NCBI RefSeq assembly: GCF_016916835.1
Contig: NZ_JAFFIX010000002.1
Coordinates: forward strand, 62,001 to 126,000
Origin: Actinacidiphila bryophytorum
Lineage (GTDB): Bacteria > Actinomycetota > Actinomycetes > Streptomycetales > Streptomycetaceae
Direction of reading: 5' to 3'
DNA length: 64,000 nt
The notes beneath the pieces were generated by a model. The model made no database searches and had not been told where the DNA came from. It saw only the letters and a program-made list of their open reading frames with translations. Of this stretch, positions 24,022-33,080 are shown piece by piece. The first letter of the stretch is position 1. The number at the start of each line of letters is the position of its first letter. Position numbers and translations under genes: made by a program.

Positions 24022-25494
24022 GTGTCTACTGACCAGCACGTGTCGCAACCACCCGCCGACCACCCGACCCCCGCCACGCTGCCACCGCGTACCGCCTGGC
24101 TCGTCCTGGCCGTCGTCTTCCTCGCCGACCTGATGGACCTGGTCGACTCCAGCGTCGCCACCCTCGCAGGCCCCGCCATCCGCGCCGACCTCGGCGGCGG
24201 CCAGGTCACCGTCCAGTGGGTGCTGAGCGCCTACACCGCGGCCTTCGCCCTCGGCCTGGTCACCTCCGGGCGGCTCGGCGACCTGCTCGGGCGGCGCCGG
24301 CTCTTCCTGCTCGGCATGACCGGCTTCACCGCGGCCTCGCTGGCCTGCGGCCTCGCACCAGGACCGGTCTTCCTGATCACCGCCCGCACCTTGCAGGGCC
24401 TGTGCGGGTCGGTCATGATCCCGCAGGGCCTGGCCCTGGTGAAGGTCGTCTTCCCGCCCGAGCGGTTGCGCAAGGCGCTGATGCCGATCGGCCCGATCAT
24501 GGGCCTGGCCACCGTGGCGGGACCCGTCCTGGCCGGCTGGCTGCTGCACCTGAACCTCTACGGCAGCCGGTGGCGCCCGATCTTCCTGATCAACGTCCCC
24601 CTCGGGGTCGCCGCGGGACTGCTCGCCCGCCGCGTGCTGCCCCGCCGCGGCGGCGAGGACCCGGCCGCCCGCCTCGACCTGGCAGGCGTCGGCCTGCTCA
24701 CCGCCGCCTCCGCGCTGCTGATCGTCCCGCTCATCCAGGGCCGCGACCTCGGCTGGCCCGCCTGGACGTACGCCATGATGGGCGGCGCCGCCGTCCTGCT
24801 CGGCCTCTTCGTGGTCTCCGAGCGGCGCAGCGCCCACCCGGTCATCGCGCCCACCCTGCTGCGCAGACGCAGCTTCGTCGGCGGCCTGGTCGTCGTCGCC
24901 GGCTTCTACGCCTCGCTGAGCGCCTTCGTCCTTGTCGTCAACCTGATGCTGCAACTGGGCCTGGGCTGGACCCCGTTGCACACCGGGCTGACCCTCGTCC
25001 CGTGGGCCGCCGGCACCGCGGCCGCCGTACTGCTGGCCGGTGCGGTGCTCGCCGAGCGGCTGGGCCGCGCGAGCCTCCAGCTGGGGCTGGCCGTCGCGGT
25101 GGCCGGACTGCTGGCCCTGTGGTGGTCGACCGCCCGCTGGGGCACGGACGTCACGGTGTGGCGGCTCGCACCCGCGCTGCTGGTCACCGGCTTCGGCTCC
25201 GGCCTGGTCTTCGTGCCGCTGGTCGACTTCGTCATCGGCGACGCCACCGCCGAGGAGGTCGGCACGGGCGCCGGCATGCTCAACGCCGTCCAGCAGTTCG
25301 CCGGTGCCGTCGGCGTCGCGGCCCTGGGCACGGTGTTCTTCAGCCGCGCCGCCCACGCCCCGGCCCACTCCCCGCACTCCTACCTGGCCGCGGCCGCGCT
25401 GGTGTTCGCCGTCACCGCAGCGCTGAACACGGTGACGCTGCTGCTGGTGGGCCTGCTGCCGCGGCACGCCCAAGCGGCGCACGGTCACGGCTGA
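24022..25494 (+). CDS. MFS multidrug efflux transporter (DHA2-like, 14 TM)
   Basis: A ~490-residue transporter with about fourteen hydrophobic segments. Motif A is seen as GRLGDLLGRRRLF (~85-97), motif C-type sequence as IGPIMGLATVAGPVLAGWL, and the acidic LADLMDLVDSSV of TM1 is typical of the drug:H+ antiporter-2 family. The start is uncertain: GTG 24022 immediately follows the last operator, and GTG 24040 is an alternative; neither has a clear ribosome site, so the message may be leaderless. Regulated by the divergent TetR gene (inference). Confidence 0.85.
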   Translation: MSTDQHVSQPPADHPTPATLPPRTAWLVLAVVFLADLMDLVDSSVATLAGPAIRADLGGGQVTVQWVLSAYTAAFALGLVTSGRLGDLLGRRRLFLLGMTGFTAASLACGLAPGPVFLITARTLQGLCGSVMIPQGLALVKVVFPPERLRKALMPIGPIMGLATVAGPVLAGWLLHLNLYGSRWRPIFLINVPLGVAAGLLARRVLPRRGGEDPAARLDLAGVGLLTAASALLIVPLIQGRDLGWPAWTYAMMGGAAVLLGLFVVSERRSAHPVIAPTLLRRRSFVGGLVVVAGFYASLSAFVLVVNLMLQLGLGWTPLHTGLTLVPWAAGTAAAVLLAGAVLAERLGRASLQLGLAVAVAGLLALWWSTARWGTDVTVWRLAPALLVTGFGSGLVFVPLVDFVIGDATAEEVGTGAGMLNAVQQFAGAVGVAALGTVFFSRAAHAPAHSPHSYLAAAALVFAVTAALNTVTLLLVGLLPRHAQAAHGHG

Positions 25495-25702
25495 CCGCCC
25501 CCGCCCGCCGTCAAGGCCCGGGCTCCCAGCGCCGGTTGCCGCGTTCTGTCCATGACGACGCGTCACGACCGCACCCTGGGTCACCGAAGTAACTTGTGTC
25601 ACAGTGAACTCCCGTGGGGGTGCCACGAATCGGCGTCCGCAGCAGCAGGTACGCGGACGGCGCGGCGTACATCCCCCAGAAATCCCCCCACGGAGGAACA
25701 CC

Positions 25703-27919
25703 ATGACCACACGAGGAAACGGCCGCGCGGCGTCCGCGCTCGCGGTCTCGGCCGCGGTGGCCGCCGCCGCGGCACTGACCGGCGGCCCGCCCGCCACCGC
25801 AGCCCCCGCCCCGACCTCCCCCCAGGTACGGCCCATTGCACCGCCCGCCTCGAAGACCCTCACACTCGTCACGGGCCAGCGCATCCGCGTCGACATGGCG
25901 GGCGAACGCGTCACCGCCTACCGTGTGCTGCCCGGCGCGGGCGCCGACGGGACGCTGCTGTCCTTCGGCGTCGGCGGCGGCGACCGCTACACCCTGCCCG
26001 CCGACGCCATGCCGCAGATCGGCCGCGGGCTCGACCTGTCGCTCTTCGACGTCACCGCGCTCGCCCGGCAGACCACGCAGGACGGCCGCATACCCGTGAC
26101 GCTGGACTTCGCCGACGGCGCCACCCCCACGGCCCCGCACGGCGTCCAGCTCACCTCGACCTCGACCTCCACCGGCCGCTCGACGGCCGCCGGTTACCTG
26201 ACGCCCGCCGCCTTCGCGCAGGCCGTACGGGAGCACCGCCTCCCGCCGTCGCTGGCCTCCGTACGGCTGCGCGGCGCACCGCAGGCGGCGGCCCACCCGG
26301 ACTTCCCGCTGCACACCCTGCAGATCACCGCGGCGGGCCTGGCGGGGGCGCCGGCCGACACCCCGATGGGCAGCATCGTGCTCAACACCGACGACGTCAG
26401 CCGCTTCGGCACCGCCGTCCCGGTGGACGGCGGCGAGGGCAACGTCCAGGTCCCCGCGGGCCATTACGCGATCTACACCGTCTTCCTCGACCACGACGCA
26501 CAGGGCAACGCCGTCGCCTACCGCGAGGTCGCACAGAACGCCACCGTGGCCGACAGCGGCGGCACCACCGCCGTGACCGCCGACGAGAGCGCCGCCGACC
26601 GGCGGGTCGGCGTCACCACACCCCGGCCCGCGAAGGCCGACCTGCTCAAACTCACCTGGTTCCGCAAGGGTCCGACCGGCCTGGTCTCCTTCGACAGCGT
26701 CCAGATCGGCGACCCCTCGACCGAGGCGGTGTACGTCAACGCACAGCCCGCCGCGCCCGACGGCTCGCGCTACACCGTCCAGTGGGGCGGCAGCTCCGGC
26801 TCCGCCACCGGCAGCGGTGCCTACCGCTACGACGTGGCCTTCGGCTCCGACGACGTACCCGCCGACCAGTCCTTCGCCGTACGGGACGACCAACTGGCCA
26901 CCATGGAGCAGCACTTCTCCGCCGACCCGGCGGGCGGCGGCTTCTCCGGCGCCCTCTACGTGCTGCCCGTCGACGACTTCACCCGGGCGGTGGAGGCCGC
27001 GGGGCAGGCCGTCCTCGCCCCGCCGGTCGACCAGGGCGCCACGCACATCCCCGGCACCCGCACCGAGTACATGGGCACCGCCGACGGCGGCGCCTGGTCG
27101 TACACCGAACTGACCCCGCAACTGGACACGTTCGAGGCCGACATCACGACCCTGGCCGCCGGCTCCACCCACCGGATCGACTGGGCGCACGGACCGCTCG
27201 CGCCGGGCCTGGGCGCGCACCGCGACCAGCAGCTGCGGGACTGCACGGCCTGCGCGGGCGGCGGGCTGTTCAGCCTGTACTTCCCGACCGGCGACAGCGA
27301 ACCCGACCACATCGGCAGCACCTCCGCCACGTCCACGAACTTCACGCTCTACCAGAACGGCACGAAGGTCGCGGACGAGCCGGACGTCATCGGCGCCCAG
27401 GTGCCGGCCACCGGCCAACCCGCCACCTACCGGGCGGTGTTCGACACCGATCGCACCGGCACCGGCGCCACCCAGTCGACCCGCACCCACACCGACCTCG
27501 GCTTCCGCGACCCCGGAGGCAGCGATCCCGCGCTCGCCCTGCCCGCAAACGTGCCGTGCCCGGAGACCGACTGCCGGATCATGCCGGCCCTGACCCTCAC
27601 CTACCGCCTGGACACCGACCAGTCCAACACCAGCACCGGGGCCGGGCAGGCGATGGACCTCACCGTGGGCCACCTGTCCTACGACGGCCGCGGCTCGCAG
27701 GCCGCGATCACCTCGGCCGCGGTGTCGGTCTCCTTCGACGGCGGCACCACCTGGCAGCCCGCGGCCCTCACCGGCGCGGCCGGCACTTACCACGCCACCT
27801 GGCAGAACACCGGCACCGCCGCCCCCGCCCTCAAGGTCACCGCGGCCGACGCAGCAGGCGGCACCCTCACCCAGACGGTCACCGCCGCGTACAGCCTGGC
27901 CGAGGGGGGTCTGCGATGA
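25703..27919 (+). CDS. secreted S8-peptidase-like protein without a catalytic domain
   Basis: A 738-residue exported protein. Residues 1-33 are a signal peptide. The next ~110 residues (LTLVTGQRIRVDMAGERV, YTLPADAMPQIGRGLDLSLFDVTALAR) match the propeptide region of large Streptomyces subtilases. What follows resembles the beta-rich domains that come after the protease domain. No Asp-Thr-Gly, His-Gly-Thr or Gly-Thr-Ser-Met subtilisin motifs are present. It is therefore non-catalytic, either by ancestral domain loss or as a dedicated partner. CGGAGG precedes ATG 25703. Its stop overlaps the start of a sedolisin-like peptidase (ATGA). Confidence 0.65.
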   Translation: MTTRGNGRAASALAVSAAVAAAAALTGGPPATAAPAPTSPQVRPIAPPASKTLTLVTGQRIRVDMAGERVTAYRVLPGAGADGTLLSFGVGGGDRYTLPADAMPQIGRGLDLSLFDVTALARQTTQDGRIPVTLDFADGATPTAPHGVQLTSTSTSTGRSTAAGYLTPAAFAQAVREHRLPPSLASVRLRGAPQAAAHPDFPLHTLQITAAGLAGAPADTPMGSIVLNTDDVSRFGTAVPVDGGEGNVQVPAGHYAIYTVFLDHDAQGNAVAYREVAQNATVADSGGTTAVTADESAADRRVGVTTPRPAKADLLKLTWFRKGPTGLVSFDSVQIGDPSTEAVYVNAQPAAPDGSRYTVQWGGSSGSATGSGAYRYDVAFGSDDVPADQSFAVRDDQLATMEQHFSADPAGGGFSGALYVLPVDDFTRAVEAAGQAVLAPPVDQGATHIPGTRTEYMGTADGGAWSYTELTPQLDTFEADITTLAAGSTHRIDWAHGPLAPGLGAHRDQQLRDCTACAGGGLFSLYFPTGDSEPDHIGSTSATSTNFTLYQNGTKVADEPDVIGAQVPATGQPATYRAVFDTDRTGTGATQSTRTHTDLGFRDPGGSDPALALPANVPCPETDCRIMPALTLTYRLDTDQSNTSTGAGQAMDLTVGHLSYDGRGSQAAITSAAVSVSFDGGTTWQPAALTGAAGTYHATWQNTGTAAPALKVTAADAAGGTLTQTVTAAYSLAEGGLR

Positions 27920-29160
27920 CACGCACCGTTGGGTGGCCCGCCCGTCCGAGGTCCGCCCGCAGGACGTCGCTGTGGTGCGTGGCGGCCGCCGCCGCCCTCC
28001 TCCTGCTCCCCGCCGCACCTGCCACCGCGTCCCCCGCCCCCGTACGCGCGGTGTGCGGCCCGGCGGACCCGGGCGCCGTGCACTGCCTGGCCCAGGTGCG
28101 TACCGACGTCCACGCGGGCCTCGGCGTACGCGGCCCGAACGCCCGCAGCACCGCACTCGCCGAACTGCCGCCCGGATACGGCCCGTCGGAACTGCGCGCC
28201 GCCTACCGGCTGCCCGCGGAGGGCGGCACCGGCCAGACCATCGCCGTCGTCGAGGCGGGCGACGACCCGCAGGCGGAAGCCGACCTGGCCGTCTACCGCA
28301 CGACCTTCGGCCTGCCGCCCTGCACCACGGCCAACGGCTGCTTCCGCAAGGCCAACCAGCGCGGCGACGCCGCCCCGCTGCCGCCCGACCTGGGCTGGGG
28401 CGTGGAGGCCGCGCTCGACCTGGACGCCGCCTCCGCGCTGTGCCCGTCCTGCCATCTGCTGCTGGTCGAGGCCGACCAGGCGGCGGGCGACACGCTGGCC
28501 GCCTCGGTGGACACCGCCGCCGCCCTGGGCGCCACCGAGATCTCCAACAGCTACGCGGCATCGGAGAGCAACCAGAACGCCGCCTTCGCCGCCCACTACA
28601 CGCACCCCGGTGTGGCCGTCGTCGCGTCCTCGGGCGACGCGGGCTACGGCATCCCCAGCGTCCCCGCCGCCTACCAGAGCGTGATCACCGCGGGCGGTAC
28701 CACGCTCACCGCCGACCCGGGCAGCGCCCGCGGCTGGACGGAGAGCGCATGGGAGGGGGCGGGCAGCGGCTGCTCGGCCTGGGTGGACAAGCCCGCCTGG
28801 CAGCACGACCCCAACTGCCCCGGCCGGATGACCTCCGACGTCTCGATGGACGCCGACCCCGAGACCGGCCTGGCCGTGTACACCACCGACGAGACGGGCG
28901 GGCAGGCCGCCGGCTGGTCGGTGGTGGGCGGCACCAGCGCCTCGTCACCGATGCTCGCCGCGGTGATCGCCCTGGCCGGCCACCCGGCGCGCTTCCCCGA
29001 CGCCTCCCGCCTCTACACCGCCGCTGCCGGCCTGACCGACGTGGCCACCGGCAGCAACGCGGCCGGCACGGACTGCGGCGGCGACTACCAGTGCACCGCC
29101 GTCCCCGGCTACGACGGCCCGACCGGCAACGGCACACCCCTCGGCCTGACCGCCTTCTGA
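27916..29160 (+). CDS. secreted sedolisin-like (S53) serine peptidase
   Basis: A 414-residue exported peptidase: signal peptide ~1-38, a short pro-region, then the catalytic domain. Candidate sedolisin residues are in WGVEAALDLD (Glu ~164, Asp ~168 with the E-x3-D spacing), SSGDAG (oxyanion Asp ~241) and GGTSASSP (nucleophile Ser ~341). Lacking a long pro-domain, it is shorter than classical pro-kumamolisins. Translationally coupled to the S8-like, catalytically empty secreted protein, suggesting that the two act together outside the cell (inference). Followed by a 12-bp perfect hairpin. Confidence 0.8.
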   Translation: MTRTVGWPARPRSARRTSLWCVAAAAALLLLPAAPATASPAPVRAVCGPADPGAVHCLAQVRTDVHAGLGVRGPNARSTALAELPPGYGPSELRAAYRLPAEGGTGQTIAVVEAGDDPQAEADLAVYRTTFGLPPCTTANGCFRKANQRGDAAPLPPDLGWGVEAALDLDAASALCPSCHLLLVEADQAAGDTLAASVDTAAALGATEISNSYAASESNQNAAFAAHYTHPGVAVVASSGDAGYGIPSVPAAYQSVITAGGTTLTADPGSARGWTESAWEGAGSGCSAWVDKPAWQHDPNCPGRMTSDVSMDADPETGLAVYTTDETGGQAAGWSVVGGTSASSPMLAAVIALAGHPARFPDASRLYTAAAGLTDVATGSNAAGTDCGGDYQCTAVPGYDGPTGNGTPLGLTAF

Positions 29161-29172
29161 CCCCCTGGAGGA

Positions 29173-29213
29173 CGCGCGGCCCGGCCCGGACACCCTCCGG
29201 CCCGGGCCGCGCG
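29173..29213 (+). terminator. hairpin terminator after the secreted peptidase operon
   Basis: CGCGCGGCCCGG (29173-29184) pairs perfectly with CCGGGCCGCGCG (29202-29213) across a 17-base loop, just after the peptidase stop. Confidence 0.7.
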
Positions 29214-29362
29214 CCGTCCCCGCCCGCACCCGCGACCTGACCGCAGGCCCGTCCGGTCCGTGCGGTGACTTCCGGCCGTCAGCGGTGTCCGTACGGACGA
29301 GGGCCCCGCGGGGCACCGGGACAGCCCCGGGGAAGGCCAGGGGCACGAGGACGGGAACGACA

Positions 29363-30250
29363 ATGGCAAGTGCGCAGTCCGCCGCCGTGGCGGCGATCTA
29401 CCGGACGTGGCTGGCCGGACCGGCCGAGGGCGATCCGATCCACGACCAGCGGCAGTGGGACGTCCTGACCTCCGAGCCGGGCGGTGTCGACTACCAGGAG
29501 GCCGAGGTCGCCGGGTCGACCGCCTGGTGGGTCACCCCGCACGACAGCGACCGGGACCGGGTGCTCTTCTGCGTGCACGGCGGCGGATTCGTGTCCGGGT
29601 CGGTCCACACCCACCGCAGGATGTTCGCCCACCTGGCGAAGGCCGCCGGCGTACGCGCCCTGGTCGTCGGCTACCCGCTGCTGCCGCAGGGGGCGCACCC
29701 GGTCGCCCTGGACACGGTGTTCGCCTCGTACAAGGCGCTGCTGGCCACGGGGGTGCGGCCCGAGCACATCGCCCTGGCCGGGGACTCCGCCGCTGCCGTC
29801 GCGCTGTTCGGGCTGCAGCTGCGCGCCCGCGACGAGGGCCTGCCGCTGCCCGCAGCCACGATGCCGATCTCGCCGTGGGTCGACATGGAGGTCACCGGGG
29901 GGACGATGGAGACCAACCGCGAGGTCGAGGCGCTGTTCAACCAGCCCTGGGTGGCGCAGATGGCCGCCGGATACCTCAACGGCACCAGCCCCCGCGACCC
30001 GTACGTCAACGCCCTGTACGCCGACCTGACCGGCTTCGGGCCGCTGTACATCCAGGTCGGCGGCCACGAGGTGCTGCTCGACGACTCCCGGCGGCTGGCC
30101 GAGCACGCCGAGAAGGCCGGGGTCGAGGTCCGCCTCGACGTCTTCCCCGAGATGCAGCACACCTTCCAGATGATGGCGGGCCGCGCCCCCGAGGCCGACG
30201 ACGCGATCGCCCGGCTGGCCGCCTGGGTACGCCCCCTGCTGGGCCTGTGA
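29363..30250 (+). CDS. alpha/beta hydrolase, hormone-sensitive-lipase (HSL) family esterase
   Basis: A 295-residue cytoplasmic esterase. HGGGFVSG (~68-75) is the oxyanion box, GDSAAA (~141-146) holds the nucleophile Ser, and the C-terminal LDVFPEMQHTFQMM carries the His. This is the complete HSL layout. ATG 29363 follows GAGGACGGGA. It heads a rightward row with an SDR and an NDH-2-like flavoprotein, separated by ~100 bp and 6 bp, so a small operon is possible. The substrate is unknown. Confidence 0.85.
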   Translation: MASAQSAAVAAIYRTWLAGPAEGDPIHDQRQWDVLTSEPGGVDYQEAEVAGSTAWWVTPHDSDRDRVLFCVHGGGFVSGSVHTHRRMFAHLAKAAGVRALVVGYPLLPQGAHPVALDTVFASYKALLATGVRPEHIALAGDSAAAVALFGLQLRARDEGLPLPAATMPISPWVDMEVTGGTMETNREVEALFNQPWVAQMAAGYLNGTSPRDPYVNALYADLTGFGPLYIQVGGHEVLLDDSRRLAEHAEKAGVEVRLDVFPEMQHTFQMMAGRAPEADDAIARLAAWVRPLLGL

Positions 30251-30351
30251 CCCCCGGGGCGTAGCCCGTTCCGGTGACCTGCCCTGCCGTTGTGCGCCGG
30301 GGTGGGCGCGTCCGGGCGCCCGCCTCCGGCGGCGGGTGCTTCGCTCGGCCC

Positions 30352-31161
30352 ATGACGTCCGTACAACTCCTGGCAGGGCAGAAGGCGCTGGTGACCGGTG
30401 CCAACTCCGGTATCGGCAAGGCGACCGCGATCGCGCTGGGCCGGGCCGGCGCCGACGTCGTGGTCAACTACGTCGCCGGCGCCGACGCGGCCCGGCAAGT
30501 CGTCGACGAGATCACCGGGTTCGGGGTCCGCGCCTACGCCCACGAGGCGGACGTGTCCGACGAGGACCAGGTCGTCGCCATGGTGGCCCGCATGGTGGAG
30601 GAGTTCGGCACCATCGACATCATGGTCGCCAACGCCGGCCTGCAACGGGACGCCGCCGTCGCGCAGATGTCGCTCGCCCAGTGGCAGAAGGTCATCGACG
30701 TCAACCTCACCGGGCAGTTCCTGTGCGCGCGCGAGGCCGCCAAGGAGTTCGTCCGCCGCGGTGTCGTCCCCGAGGTGTCGAAGTCCGCGGGGAAGATCGT
30801 CTGCATGAGCTCGGTCCACCAGGTCATCCCCTGGAGCGGCCACGTCAACTACGCCTCGTCCAAGGGCGGTGTCGGCATGCTGATGCAGACCCTCGCCCAG
30901 GAGCTGGCCCCCCAGCACATCCGGGTGAACGCCGTCGCCCCCGGCGCCATCCGCACCCCCATCAACACCGCCGCCTGGGACACCCCGGAAGCCGAGGCGG
31001 AACTGCTCAAGCTGATCCCCTACCGCCGCGTCGGCGACCCCGACGACATCGCCAACGCCGTCGTCGCGATCTCCTCCGACCTGCTCGACTACGTCGTCGG
31101 CACCACCTTGTTCGTCGACGGGGGCATGACGCTCTTCCCCGGCTTCGCCACCGGCGGCTGA
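30352..31161 (+). CDS. SDR-family oxidoreductase (glucose 1-dehydrogenase-like)
   Basis: A 269-residue classical SDR: TGANSGIG cofactor motif (~17-24), NAG (~96), catalytic Ser in MSSVHQVIPWSG and YASSKGG (YxxxK, ~166-170). The C-terminus TLFVDGGMTLFPGF matches the glucose 1-dehydrogenase/FabG-like subgroup. ATG 30352 gives the canonical start; no strong ribosome site is seen. The NDH-2-like gene begins 6 bp after its stop, so they are likely co-transcribed. Confidence 0.87.
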   Translation: MTSVQLLAGQKALVTGANSGIGKATAIALGRAGADVVVNYVAGADAARQVVDEITGFGVRAYAHEADVSDEDQVVAMVARMVEEFGTIDIMVANAGLQRDAAVAQMSLAQWQKVIDVNLTGQFLCAREAAKEFVRRGVVPEVSKSAGKIVCMSSVHQVIPWSGHVNYASSKGGVGMLMQTLAQELAPQHIRVNAVAPGAIRTPINTAAWDTPEAEAELLKLIPYRRVGDPDDIANAVVAISSDLLDYVVGTTLFVDGGMTLFPGFATGG

Positions 31162-31167
31162 GCGCCG

Positions 31168-32514
31168 ATGGCACACCAGGACGAGAGCCGGGCGGAGGCC
31201 GCGGAGCTGCCGGCCCATGTCACGCCCCGCCGGGTGGTCATCGTCGGCGGCGGCTTCGCGGGCCTGTTCGCCGCCCGCGCGCTGCGCCGTGCCCCGGTCG
31301 CGGTGACGCTGCTCGACCGCCGCTCCCACCACCTCTTCCAGCCGCTGCTGTACCAGTGCGCGGCCGGCATCCTGTCCGAGGGCCAGATCGCCCAGCCGCT
31401 GCGGGCCGTCCTGCGCCGCCACCACAACGTGAGCTGCCTGCTCGCCGAGGCCACCGACGTGGACGCCGGCGCCCGCGTGGTGCACGCGCGCCGGCCCGAC
31501 GGCAGCGAACTGGCGCTGCCCTACGACGACCTGATCGTCGCCGTCGGCATGCGCCAGTCCTACTTCGGGCACGACGAGTTCGCCGAGCACGCCCCCGGCA
31601 TGAAGACGCTCAACGACGCCCTGGACATCCGCCGCCGGCTCTACCGGGCCTTCGAGATGGCCGAGACCGCGGCCGACCCGGAGGAGCGGCGCCAGTGGCT
31701 GACCTTCGCGCTGGTCGGCGGCGGCCCGACCGGCGTCGAACTCGCCGGCCAGATCCGGGAGATCGCCGGGCACACGCTCGACCGGGAGTTCCGCACGATC
31801 AACCCGGCGGAGGCGCGGGTCCTGCTCTTCGAGGGCTCGGACGAGGTGCTGGGCGCCTTCGGCCGGCCCCTGACCCAGCGGGCCGCCCGCACCCTGGAGA
31901 GCCTCGGCGTGGAGCTGCGCCTGGGCACCCGGGTCACCGGCGTCGACGCGCACGGCCTCGACGTGCTGGACCGCGACGGCACCACCACCCGCTTCGCGGC
32001 CCGCACCGTGCTGTGGACGGCCGGCGTCGAGGCACCGCCGATCGCCGCGGCCCTGGCCCGGGCCACCGGCGCGCAGACCGACCGGGCCGGCCGTATCGCC
32101 GTGCAGCCCGACCTCACCCTTCCCGGGCACCCCGAGATCCGCGTCACCGGCGACGTGATGGGCCTGGACCGGCTGCCCGGCCTCGCGGAGGTCGCGATGC
32201 AGACCGGGGCGTACGCCGGCCGGCACGTACGGCACTCGGTCGAGGGCCGTAAGAAGAAGCCCAGGCCCTTCCGCTACCTGGACCTCGGCAGCGCCGCCTA
32301 CATCTGCCGCGGCCGGGCCGTGGTGAAGGTCGGCCGGCTGCACCTGTCGGGCTTCCTCGGCTGGCTGGTGTGGCTGCTGATCCACCTGGCCTTCCTCACC
32401 GGCTTCCGCAGCAGGATCGGCGCCGTGCTGAGCTGGTCGGTCGTCTTCGCCTCCGGCGCCCGGCGGGAACGGGCCTTCGGCACCCCCGAGGGTCCGGCGG
32501 CGGGCAAGGGCTGA
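31168..32514 (+). CDS. type II NADH dehydrogenase-like flavoprotein (NDH-2)
   Basis: A 448-residue FAD/NAD(P) oxidoreductase. The FAD fold is VVIVGGGFAGLFAARAL (~22-38), followed by NDH-2-type HHLFQPLLYQCAAGILS, the NAD fold FALVGGGPTGVELAG (~185) and a GDVMG FAD motif near residue 330. The C-terminal hydrophobic stretch (LGWLVWLLIHLAFLTGF) fits membrane attachment. It probably passes electrons from NADH to menaquinone without pumping protons (family knowledge). It lies 6 bp after the SDR gene. Confidence 0.88.
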   Translation: MAHQDESRAEAAELPAHVTPRRVVIVGGGFAGLFAARALRRAPVAVTLLDRRSHHLFQPLLYQCAAGILSEGQIAQPLRAVLRRHHNVSCLLAEATDVDAGARVVHARRPDGSELALPYDDLIVAVGMRQSYFGHDEFAEHAPGMKTLNDALDIRRRLYRAFEMAETAADPEERRQWLTFALVGGGPTGVELAGQIREIAGHTLDREFRTINPAEARVLLFEGSDEVLGAFGRPLTQRAARTLESLGVELRLGTRVTGVDAHGLDVLDRDGTTTRFAARTVLWTAGVEAPPIAAALARATGAQTDRAGRIAVQPDLTLPGHPEIRVTGDVMGLDRLPGLAEVAMQTGAYAGRHVRHSVEGRKKKPRPFRYLDLGSAAYICRGRAVVKVGRLHLSGFLGWLVWLLIHLAFLTGFRSRIGAVLSWSVVFASGARRERAFGTPEGPAAGKG

Positions 32515-32556
32515 CGGCTGCTTCTCGGGCTCAGGCGTTGCGGTCCGGCCTCGCGG

Positions 32557-32984
32557 TCAGGCCTTTCGTACGACCGGCGGGGTCCAGCGGCCGTCCAGGA
32601 CCTGGGGGCGGGGCGCGTACAGCCGCAGCGTGACGCCGAGCGGGCCGTCGGGGGCGGGCAGCCAGTTCGGCTCGCGCCCGGGCCCCGGGTTCTTCCGGCC
32701 GAGGTGGAGGTCCAGGGAGCCGTCCGCGTTGTACGTCGGCGGGTCGCGGTCGCCGAGCGCGTAGCGGTCCAGCTCGTTGGGCGCCTGCAAGCCCTCGGCG
32801 TCGTACATCGTCACCGACCAGAAGGCCTCGACCGGGGGCAGCGCGCCGGCGTCGAAGTGGATCACGTAGGCGCGGGCGAGGAATTCCCTGCCGATCAGCC
32901 CGTTGACCAGGGCCAGCGGCTCGGTGGGCGGGAGAAGTACGCCTCACGGCTCAACGTCCCGAGGTCGTCACCCAGCTTCCCCAC
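32557..32984 (-). pseudogene. decayed DUF1254/DUF1214 protein (C-terminal relic with frameshift)
   Basis: The 3' part (IHFDAGALPPVEAFWSVTMYD ... NWLPAPDGPLGVTLRLYAPRP ... RWTPPVV) is an intact DUF1214 C-terminus. Upstream the homology shifts frame: GREFLARAYVIHFDA runs back to PPTEPLALVNG, meets a stop, and the preceding family sequence (KLGDDLGTLSREAYFS) is in another frame. The N-terminal DUF1254 half is missing altogether. No start codon or ribosome site fits. Likely non-functional. Confidence 0.7.
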
Positions 32985-33080
32985 GCGCGCACTCCCGTCC
33001 GTCCCTGTGCCCTGGGTCTCCAGCGTGGCACCGGGGCGCGGACCCGGCATCTCGGCCGAGTTCTCAGCGGGGGCGTGAGG

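Noticed and set aside
25511..28561. 1016-codon minus-strand open frame opposite the secreted protease genes
   Set aside because: Repetitive Gly/Arg/Val translation without a domain; the plus strand has a signal peptide, ribosome site and peptidase motifs.
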